Part shown: positions 24,958-30,830 of the stretch, in pieces | How the letters are laid out: the number at the start of each line of letters is the position of its first letter | Numbering within the stretch: position 1 is the stretch's first letter | Assembly: GCA_013289265.1 (NCBI GenBank) | Contig: JABDAH010000009.1 | Coordinates: forward strand, 1 to 32,932 | Direction of reading: 5' to 3' | Source: Alphaproteobacteria bacterium | GTDB taxonomy: Bacteria > Pseudomonadota > Alphaproteobacteria > UBA9219 | DNA length: 32,932 bases | The notes under the pieces: generated by a model | Database searches by the model: none | Seen by the model: only the letters and a program-made list of their open reading frames with translations | Told to the model about the DNA's origin: nothing | Position numbers and translations under genes: made by a program

Positions 24958-25151
24958 GCTAGTTCTGTTGGTGAGATCTGGCAGAAGGTCGGCACGCTCT
25001 CCGTCTCCGACGGCACACATAGCGCCAGCATCCAGCTATTTGGACAATACATGGCCGCAGGCTTCTCCAAGCCACTGACGCCGGTGCAGGCACGCTCGTC
25101 ACTTATGTGCCGCCAGTCAATAATGCGGTGGTTCTGGCAGTTGCGCATTAA
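24958..25151 (+). pseudogene. C-terminal fragment of a second type I exoprotein, frameshifted
   Basis: One frame reads SVGEIWQKVGTLSVSDGTHS, then ASIQLFGQYMAAGFSK; at about 25070 the reading moves by +1 and continues ATDAGAGTLVTYVPPVNN to a stop at 25149-25151. The joined sequence looks like the usual end of large repeat-containing type I substrates (GTLxVxDGTHxAxIxLxGxYMAxxF, then DxGxGTLVT). The rest of the gene is gone. It is not the end of the 17069-24379 protein, whose own C terminus is intact and different, so a second substrate gene once lay here. Confidence 0.65.
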
Positions 25152-25222
25152 CCATAAATTCGGCTTGCGCCTTTCAAAGAGCAAATGTAGCCTTTCCCCC
25201 ATAATTTTAATGGGAGCAAGCT

Positions 25223-25666
25223 ATGGATAAATCTTCATCTAAAGATATAATAAAAGATGTGTTGGCGATTTTTGGCTATGCCGGCACCATTGTTGCCAGT
25301 TTAGGTGGGTTTGTGATTCTCCATGACTGGGAGACGGATTACAATGACGTCCGATGGCAATCCAAAAATTCTATTGGTCATCAAATTGATAAAAACTGCA
25401 TAGTCAATTCTTTCAAAGATGTACCGTATGTTCAGGATGATATCCTTCATCTTTTTCCTAAACATAACCGTTTAGCCCAAGTACAAATTTCTAGTTTGCC
25501 TGTTTTCACCGCAGGTATAGATGGTAGCGACGCTACTCTAACATTCCATTATGTGGCACGAGATGTTCAGCGGCATCAGAATTGGGAAGATGACCATGTA
25601 TCTTCCGTATGCGCCCGCCCCTATACGGTAGTGCTTAAATCCCTGTCAAAGGACCTTGGCTCTTAA
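25223..25666 (+). CDS. Hypothetical membrane-anchored protein
   Basis: 147 residues with a short cytoplasmic start, one hydrophobic segment (about 13-33: LAIFGYAGTIVASLGGFVIL) and a soluble remainder with no recognised fold. Two cysteines (in KNCIV and SVCAR) could form a periplasmic disulfide. GGGAG lies several bases before the ATG. It stands alone between two gene fragments. No function can be assigned. Confidence 0.6.
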   Translation: MDKSSSKDIIKDVLAIFGYAGTIVASLGGFVILHDWETDYNDVRWQSKNSIGHQIDKNCIVNSFKDVPYVQDDILHLFPKHNRLAQVQISSLPVFTAGIDGSDATLTFHYVARDVQRHQNWEDDHVSSVCARPYTVVLKSLSKDLGS

Positions 25667-25669
25667 GCT

Positions 25670-25818
25670 TCCGATCTACCCAAATCCGCCAATCTGACAA
25701 AAGCGATTAACGCGCTGAATGAAAAATTCGGGCGCGGCACAATCACTACGGCACCTCCATGCCCGCTATGACGAGCAAGATTGCGTATAACCGCATTCCA
25801 GAATTGTTGAAGTTTTAG
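25670..25818 (+). pseudogene. Probable UmuC/DinB-type polymerase C-terminal remnant
   Basis: SDLPKSANLTKAINALNEKF followed by GRGTITT resembles the tail region of Y-family polymerase UmuC (helix A-x-x-A-L-N, then F/YGRGTV). After a frame change near 25750 the reading continues GTSMPAMTSKIAYNRIPELL to a stop at 25816-25818. The upstream part is absent, and it abuts the stop of the preceding gene. The family assignment is tentative because only about 50 residues remain. Confidence 0.4.
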
Positions 25819-25825
25819 ATGTGCT

Positions 25826-26707
25826 TTAATCACATTCCGAAGTTGGAAATTTTCTAGATGCACGCCGGAAGTTTATTAGGTCTCGCCTAAGGCCCGTTGC
25901 ATCCATAATATGTTTTCTTATCGAAAAGATCGACTCAATGTCTGGATCTTCGGATACGCCAAGCGCTTTCATTTCTTTTGCAGCGGTTCGCACAAAGGGG
26001 CGGCTGTCTGTTACAATCCGTTCTCCAATCATTTCATAAAAAGCTGAAATAGCAGCTTCACAATAGATAGGAGCTTGGGTTGCGCCTAAGGATAGGCGGT
26101 CAGAGGGAACTTCGAAATATCCCCATACTTGGTTCGCTTCATGGAAGCTTTCTATATGTTCGCCAACAGCTTTATAAATATTGGTGATGATTGGTTGTGA
26201 TCCAAATCCCAAAGCAACAGGATTTTTACCAGCTTTATGCACCCATAAACCGGGTTTAACGCGCATAAAGAAATGCTCATCACAGGCAGCGATAATACGC
26301 CGTTCAGCTGGTAATGTATCGGCTTCCTTGATGCGAACAGGAATTGGCCCATCGGCTAATAATAAATATTTGTATCGATGTTTATCAGGTAAGGCTCTAA
26401 CAAATTCTTTTGTGCAGAAACCTCGCGATAGCTCACCCCACATGAGAAACCATCCATTATCAGACGTAGCTTCCCAATCCCGGATTGTTCCTACAGCGTA
26501 ACCATAACAATTAACTTTCTCACACCAATCTTGACGCTCATTAAAAGCGAGAGCCTGATCTAGTAAAGGCTCGTTAAAGTAAGATGCTATTTCTCGGTCT
26601 CGGGCAACTCGATCCATTGAGCGAGTGCAAAGCATTCGGATGACATCAATGCGCGAAAGCACTTGCCTTGCCGCATCATGCATGTGTTCGGCATCAAAAT
26701 TTATCAT
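25826..26707 (-). CDS. Hypothetical protein, possible papain-like cysteine hydrolase
   Basis: 293 residues, no family firmly recognised. Two patterns suggest a Cys-His hydrolase: NCYGYAVG with Cys67 at the start of a helix, and DEHFFMRVKPGLWVHKAG with His145, like the H-x-F/W-Y/M-R ... W-x-HKxG pattern seen in some papain-fold proteins. The third residue cannot be named. No signal peptide or membrane span. It is AT-rich and divergent from the membrane-protein gene at 26884; the roughly 175-base gap between them probably holds both promoters. Alternatives are an uncharacterised enzyme or an effector. Confidence 0.6.
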   Translation of the reverse strand: MINFDAEHMHDAARQVLSRIDVIRMLCTRSMDRVARDREIASYFNEPLLDQALAFNERQDWCEKVNCYGYAVGTIRDWEATSDNGWFLMWGELSRGFCTKEFVRALPDKHRYKYLLLADGPIPVRIKEADTLPAERRIIAACDEHFFMRVKPGLWVHKAGKNPVALGFGSQPIITNIYKAVGEHIESFHEANQVWGYFEVPSDRLSLGATQAPIYCEAAISAFYEMIGERIVTDSRPFVRTAAKEMKALGVSEDPDIESIFSIRKHIMDATGLRRDLINFRRASRKFPTSECD

Positions 26708-26883
26708 GACCGTTTTAACTTATTTATCTATTCTTATTGATGCGACAAAATATCGCATAGGTACGAAAATATATAATAGAAAACATGGTTAAAATGGTTT
26801 CTATGTGATTTATTCATGGCTTGACGCAAGTAAAACGGGTGTTTATTGGTTTACATATAGAAACCATTGATTTTCAAAATAAA

Positions 26884-27561
26884 ATGTCAAAGCAAGATTT
26901 TAAATTCAACCTGCCATGGACGCAGACAAAAACCGGGCGCGATCTAATGAATTTAGATGGCTCACCCTATTATTTTACACAACGCTTTCGTGAAGGCATC
27001 TGGCGCAACGCTGCTCAAGCAGCAACATCCCATAGAACAGTCAAAGGCGTTGCTGCAGTTTTTGGAATTGCAGCAACGGTGACTTGTGTTAATGCACATT
27101 TTCATCCCATACATTGGGAGAGTCTAACAATTTCTTTTGCCGTAGCTTCGATATTTATCGGTATTAATGTGAAGCGACACGCCAATTATACCAAGAAATT
27201 GATATGTGAATTCTATCCAGAACTAGCTGATGCAGTGATAGATAAGTCGGGTTATATAGCAGCTTCTGACAATTCAAAGAGCATCGTCGTTGGGGGATTG
27301 ATACGTGGTCAGACGGCTCAGCATCTAGCCATGAAGATTATCGCCAATCCAATCTTACGTACCTTAGTTGCCATCTGCCTACCGCTCACAATCTACACTG
27401 CGCCTTTTTTGATCTTTGGAAGTGCTGTTGCCGCGGTATCGCAAGCATTCGATGGTAAACAGTTGTTAACTGGAAAATATACGCTGGTTACGAATCCTCC
27501 AAAGTTGCCTGTTCGTAAAAAAGTTGCGCGTGGTGCAGTTAAAACGATTTTAGGTCGGTAA
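26884..27561 (+). CDS. Hypothetical membrane protein, intact copy of a duplicated pair
   Basis: 225 residues from the ATG at 26884, which matches the start of the second copy at 29204 (M-S/P-K-Q-D-F-K-F-x-L-P-W). Membrane segments at about 58-75, 84-99 and 155-185; the cytoplasmic parts include SPYYFTQRF, ELADAVIDKSG and a basic tail (PVRKKVARGAVK). Unknown family. The upstream 100 bases are similar to those of the second copy (GGTTAAAATGGTTTC, TTGACGCAA, TAAAACG, TATTGGTT), so a promoter was copied too. Its 3' end overlaps a stub of ardC on the other strand by 23 bases. Confidence 0.65.
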   Translation: MSKQDFKFNLPWTQTKTGRDLMNLDGSPYYFTQRFREGIWRNAAQAATSHRTVKGVAAVFGIAATVTCVNAHFHPIHWESLTISFAVASIFIGINVKRHANYTKKLICEFYPELADAVIDKSGYIAASDNSKSIVVGGLIRGQTAQHLAMKIIANPILRTLVAICLPLTIYTAPFLIFGSAVAAVSQAFDGKQLLTGKYTLVTNPPKLPVRKKVARGAVKTILGR

Positions 27562-27658
27562 TCCAAGGCAGTCTCCAAGGCCGGACACCTTGTTCGAGGT
27601 CGGCAATGATCTCGTTAGTCACGCGGTCATACACGCTTAAATGAGCGTCGTTACTCAT
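27539..27658 (-). pseudogene. Truncated ArdC-like antirestriction/ssDNA-binding gene
   Basis: A perfect ribosome-binding site (AAGGAGG) precedes an ATG at 27658, then the frame reads VYDRVTNEIIADLEQGVRPW, followed by RLPW, the conserved opening of ArdC-type proteins (DUF1738: Y-x-x-V-T-x-x-I-I-x-x-L-E-x-G-V-x-P-W). The similarity stops right after the second PW and a stop follows at 27539-27541, inside the 3' end of the neighbouring membrane-protein gene. Only 39 residues remain, so the DNA-binding and protease-like domains are lost. ArdC genes are common on conjugative plasmids and ICEs, which fits the DUF736 gene nearby. Confidence 0.7.
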
Positions 27659-27686
27659 AATATGCCTCCTTATAGATATCGGCTTA

Positions 27687-28148
27687 TTATTTCAGCCAAA
27701 TAAAACCCGCCTTACGGCTTTCCCTAAACTTCTCGATCTCTGCCTTTGAACATGGTGACTGAAGCAGCTTGAAACTTCTTCGGTGTCTGAAGAAGTCACT
27801 CCCATTTTCGCTGTAGTCATAAAAATAGTGACCTGCGTAATTATCAGCTTGGGCATTATCGGACAGAACGCCTAGGATAATCGCGTTACCAAAAGCATCG
27901 CGGCGCTTGGTCGCGGCAGCTACTACTTGTGGCCAGCCGCACCAGTCTTTTGGTAAATATTTGCGTAGTAATTTACTAGCTTCTGTCCTGTCAGTTAGTG
28001 GCAGAACCACATAACAATCGGCAATGTAATTAATCGAGCGGCAGTCATTGGCGAGCTCCAAAGGATCGCCGGAGCGGTGATTTATCCTCCAATCAATGAA
28101 TGGCAATATGGCTTTGAATGAAGCAAGGCTACAAAAATGATGGCTCAT
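27687..28148 (-). CDS. Hypothetical protein
   Basis: 153 residues from the ATG at 28148, which has GGGGAG about 7 bases upstream; a longer reading to 28199 lies in the terminator stem and is unlikely. Soluble, with WRINHRSGDPLELANDCRSI, then VLPLTDRTEASKLLRKYLPKDW and a C-terminal charged segment. No family recognised. It precedes the ardC stub on the same strand (gap 28 bases) and follows the DUF736 gene's terminator, so it forms the head of a separate transcription unit with the ardC remnant. Confidence 0.55.
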   Translation of the reverse strand: MSHHFCSLASFKAILPFIDWRINHRSGDPLELANDCRSINYIADCYVVLPLTDRTEASKLLRKYLPKDWCGWPQVVAAATKRRDAFGNAIILGVLSDNAQADNYAGHYFYDYSENGSDFFRHRRSFKLLQSPCSKAEIEKFRESRKAGFIWLK

Positions 28149-28162
28149 TAAATTCTCCCCAT

Positions 28163-28194
28163 AAAAAACCCTGCAAGGCGTTAACCTTGCAGGG
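28163..28194 (-). terminator. Rho-independent terminator of the DUF736 gene
   Basis: On the minus strand: stem CCCTGCAAGG with CCTTGCAGGG (10 bp, perfect, loop of six) followed by TTTTTT (28168-28163). It lies 20 bases after the DUF736 stop codon and ends just before the ribosome-binding site of the next gene. Confidence 0.85.
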
Positions 28195-28213
28195 CGCATT
28201 GCATTAAAACTTC

Positions 28214-28657
28214 CTAGAGAGTTGCAGCTGGAGCTGGCTTACGGAATATCCCCCGCTTTTGCGAAGGCCCCTCCTGATTATTTGCCAATGCGATTTCGCC
28301 CGTTGCACTAGGAGCGGGTACCGCCTTTGGCTCTGGCCGTGTCCATATCAAATTGAACGTATCAGGATTATTCTTATCGGGGAAAAGGGCTGCGTTAATG
28401 GGAGCTGGCAAGATTGGCGAGTCCAGATTGACGGAGTAATAATCCATACCGTCTTTCTTCTTAGGAAATGCCGCACCTATTTCATAAGCATCGCCTAACG
28501 GATCGGCTATCAGTTTGAGATAAGGCGCTCCGTCAAAGGTTTTTGCTTGTTCTGAGATAATATTCGTTGAACCTAAGCCAAGGATAGTCAACCTGCCGTG
28601 AAGGGCACCCATTTCGTCTTTAAACAACTTTCCGAGTTTAACCTTTGCATTTGCCAT
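28214..28657 (-). CDS. DUF736 family protein
   Basis: 147 residues from the ATG at 28657 with AAGGAG 7-8 bases upstream. The family pattern is clear: KLGKLFKDEMGALHGRLTIL, PYLKLIADP, EIGAAFPKK, then DYYSVNLDSPILPAPINAAL and FNLIWTRP. The last 35 residues are a proline/alanine-rich extension that many DUF736 proteins lack. The domain is widespread in conjugative elements and plasmids of Alphaproteobacteria, often near ArdC and transfer genes; its role is not established. It has a strong terminator behind it and another terminator-like hairpin in its leader. Confidence 0.85.
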   Translation of the reverse strand: MANAKVKLGKLFKDEMGALHGRLTILGLGSTNIISEQAKTFDGAPYLKLIADPLGDAYEIGAAFPKKKDGMDYYSVNLDSPILPAPINAALFPDKNNPDTFNLIWTRPEPKAVPAPSATGEIALANNQEGPSQKRGIFRKPAPAATL

Positions 28658-28682
28658 ACTATTTCTCCTTGTTTTTAGACAT

Positions 28683-28714
28683 AAAAAAACCGCGCTAGCC
28701 TCATGCGAGCGCGG
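28683..28714 (-). terminator. Terminator-like hairpin in the leader of the DUF736 gene
   Basis: On the minus strand CCGCGCT (28714-28708) pairs with AGCGCGG (28696-28690) and is followed by seven T (28689-28683). It sits about 15 bases before the ribosome-binding site of the DUF736 gene, with no gene upstream on that strand that I would accept. It may be an attenuator, or the leftover terminator of a lost upstream gene. Confidence 0.7.
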
Positions 28715-28857
28715 CATCACAAACCTTGCGGCTTGTAATTTCTGTAAACATTTCTGGAGTTAACCATGACTTCAAATCGAACTTGCTAGCTATTGACGAA
28801 AGTAAAATCTTGCAGTTAGCTATGTGAATAAATTCGATTCTATATTGAGGTCCCTAT

Positions 28858-29076
28858 ATGACGACAACAGATGATGACAAAGCGCGGCGTGATGCTGCAT
28901 GGGAAGCTGTAAAACCTTCCAACGCCATAGCGCCATCAACAAAGCAAGCCCAGATAGAAGAAGCTTGGGGACAACTTGATGAGCCTTGCGAGACCCCCGA
29001 ATACTTTGTAATGCCACGAAGCAAAACGAATAGGCCTTCTTCTCTGAGAAAATCCTTAAGACACGGTTTTTACTGA
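28858..29076 (+). CDS. Small hypothetical hydrophilic protein
   Basis: 72 residues starting MTTTDDDKARRDAAWEAVKP; GAGG lies 8 bases before the ATG. Hydrophilic, with acidic start and basic end (SSLRKSLRHGFY); unknown family. A minus-strand frame across the same bases has an unlikely composition (many Leu, His and Cys) and was left out. It points toward the second copy of the duplicated membrane-protein gene. Confidence 0.5.
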   Translation: MTTTDDDKARRDAAWEAVKPSNAIAPSTKQAQIEEAWGQLDEPCETPEYFVMPRSKTNRPSSLRKSLRHGFY

Positions 29077-29203
29077 ACGGTTGCGCTAGTCCAGCAAGGA
29101 TAGTTACGGTTAAAATGGTTTCATAAGGCTTATACATTTGACGCAACTAAAACGCATGTCTATTGGTTCTATATTAAGATAACCATTTATTTTAAATGTA
29201 AAA

Positions 29204-29884
29204 ATGCCGAAACAAGACTTCAAATTCCATTTGCCATGGCTGCAGAAAAAACAAGGGCGTGATCTCATTAATCTTGATGGGTCGCCTTATTATTTTACCC
29301 AACGCTTTCCCGCAGGTATTTGGCGCGGCGCGGCTCAAGCAGTTACTTCACATCGCACTATTGGTGGTGTGGCTGCAATATTTGGACTTGCAGCTGTTTT
29401 CACATGTGCACGCACGGCAATTCTTCATTCGGTCGATTGGCCTTTAATTGCCATCTCAACCATCATGCCTTCGATATTTGTTGGCATTACCACAAAGAGG
29501 CATACAAATCAGGTTAGAGAAGAATTACGCGAGATTAATCCAGAGTTAGCCAATGCAGTTATTGATAAGTCTGGTTGTACAGCTGCTTCTGATACAAATC
29601 GCAGCGTTGTTGGAAATCAGTTGAGAGACCAATCGACTCAACATATATATATGAAAATTCTCGGAAATCCATTACTTAGGCTTGCGTCTGTTTTACTGAT
29701 AAACACAGAACTTGCTACCTTCACCTATTTAGTTTATGGCGCGGCTATTGTTACATTCTTACAGGCTCTTGATGGCAAGCGATTAGTTGATGGTAAATAA
29801 ACACTTGTTACGAATCCGCCAAAACTTCCTGTCTGTAACAGAGTTGCACGTAGCGCGGCAAAAACAGGCTTAAGCAAGCAATAA
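29204..29884 (+). pseudogene. Second copy of the membrane-protein gene, with nonsense mutation
   Basis: Paralog of the 26884-27561 product: M-P-K-Q-D-F-K-F-H-L-P-W, SPYYFTQRF, AVIDKSG, the same membrane segments and order. A TAA at 29798-29800 stands where the intact copy has TAT in GKYTLVTNPPKLPV. The frame continues after it with TLVTNPPKLPV and a basic tail to a natural stop at 29882-29884, so the last 27 residues are lost unless read through. The truncated 198-residue product still has all membrane segments and may be made. The start has no strong ribosome-binding site. Confidence 0.7.
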
Positions 29885-29887
29885 ACA

Positions 29888-30424
29888 TTAAAGCTGCGGA
29901 TCATCCAAACCTAAATAAAAACCAAACTGCACCAGAATATCCTCCCGCCCATTCTCGAACGCCCAGCGTAGCAATTCTGCACGTTCGATCTCAGCGCGGT
30001 TCGGATTGAGCTTCATCATCTCATTCAGAAATATCTTACTTTTTCTTTGTCGTATGAGAGGAAAGTAAGGTCGCTTATTGTCTTTGCCGATGCGAATGCG
30101 GGCAATAATCGTAAGCAGCCTTACAAATGCGGTCAAACTTCCTTGTAACTTCCCTTGTGAATTTCCTTCTAGTTTCGTTCGCAAGCCACCTCTGCTCACA
30201 TAAAAGTTCGGTTGATGATGGCGGCGTGTTACACCGCGTCCGGTCATAGTAAAAATACGCCGCGCATGACGTAGGGGGTGCCAAGAAATACGGCTGGGTT
30301 TTCCTATTTTGATACGTTTTAAGAGTTCAGTGACAGGGCTTGGCTTAATCCGCACCAAATCAGGAAACTGTTTGGTGATGGCTTGAGCATCTTTGCCTAA
30401 CTGCCGCCTCGACAGCGGGATCAC
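29888..30424 (-). CDS. Hypothetical protein, probably the 3' part of a frameshifted gene
   Basis: 178 residues if the GTG at 30424 is used, but no ribosome-binding site is seen there. Basic (IKIGKPSRISWHPLRHARRI, VTRRHHQPNFYVSRGGLRTK) with a helical acidic C terminus (NRAEIERAELLRWAFENGREDILVQFGFYLGLDD). Family unknown. Its 5' end overlaps the previous frame by 65 bases, in which one frame ends shortly after the other becomes coding, so the two may be one gene split by an indel. Confidence 0.45.
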   Translation of the reverse strand: MIPLSRRQLGKDAQAITKQFPDLVRIKPSPVTELLKRIKIGKPSRISWHPLRHARRIFTMTGRGVTRRHHQPNFYVSRGGLRTKLEGNSQGKLQGSLTAFVRLLTIIARIRIGKDNKRPYFPLIRQRKSKIFLNEMMKLNPNRAEIERAELLRWAFENGREDILVQFGFYLGLDDPQL

Positions 30425-30563
30425 GCTTCTCTCCTATTTTTGACAGAAACATACCTGCAAAAAAATAATAGTCCTCGCTTCTTCCGAGAATAATATCTTC
30501 AGCTTTTCTATAAGTTTCTTTATGAAAATCAGACACTGAGGGCTCATTAATTTCGACATGCAA
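30360..30563 (-). CDS. Hypothetical protein, probably the 5' part of a frameshifted gene
   Basis: 67 residues: MHVEINEPSVSDFHKETYRK, then AEDIILGRSEDYYFFAGMFL and KRDPAVEAAVRQ before a non-conserved-looking tail (RCSSHHQTVS). AAGGGG lies about 12 bases before the ATG. Reading on in the other frame after the PAVEAAVRQ region gives a smooth continuation (RQLGKDAQAITKQF), which suggests a single original gene of about 230 residues. Function unknown. Confidence 0.45.
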   Translation of the reverse strand: MHVEINEPSVSDFHKETYRKAEDIILGRSEDYYFFAGMFLSKIGEKRDPAVEAAVRQRCSSHHQTVS

Positions 30564-30830
30564 TATATAGCCCCTTATTTATAACAATAAAGTGATGTAG
30601 ATACACCGATATCTTCAGCCTTATTATTTGATATTGTTGGCTCTAAAACCTCAGCACCTAGCTGCCGTCGATTCAAGCCTTCGCACCTGCAGCAACCCGT
30701 TTTTGGCAAGTACTATGCTTTTATTGACCTAAGGATGTTGCAGGGTTAACTTGCGCGCACTGTTGGGCGGGCGCTTTCGCAACCCGCTAATCCACTTAAC
30801 TATAATCCGGTTTATAAGGAGTGCGTCGTT
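30564..30830. other. Intergenic region: island edge and promoter of the dehydrogenase gene
   Basis: No gene seen. The base composition changes from AT-rich to more GC-rich near 30750, probably the right edge of the accessory DNA. A TATAAT (30801-30806) and a ribosome-binding site AAGGAG (30816-30821) precede the next gene. I found no copy of the left-end repeats here. Confidence 0.5.
30801..30821 (+). promoter_or_regulatory. -10 box and ribosome-binding site of the dehydrogenase gene
   Basis: TATAAT at 30801-30806 is only 24 bases before the ATG and AAGGAG lies 9 bases before it. A matching -35 is not clear, so the promoter call is tentative; the ribosome-binding site is good. Confidence 0.4.

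Noticed and set aside
28820..29146. Minus-strand frame of 108 codons
   Set aside because: Rich in Leu, His and Cys and overlaps a plus-strand frame with better composition and ribosome-binding site. It would give the 28683 hairpin an upstream gene, so it is not fully excluded.
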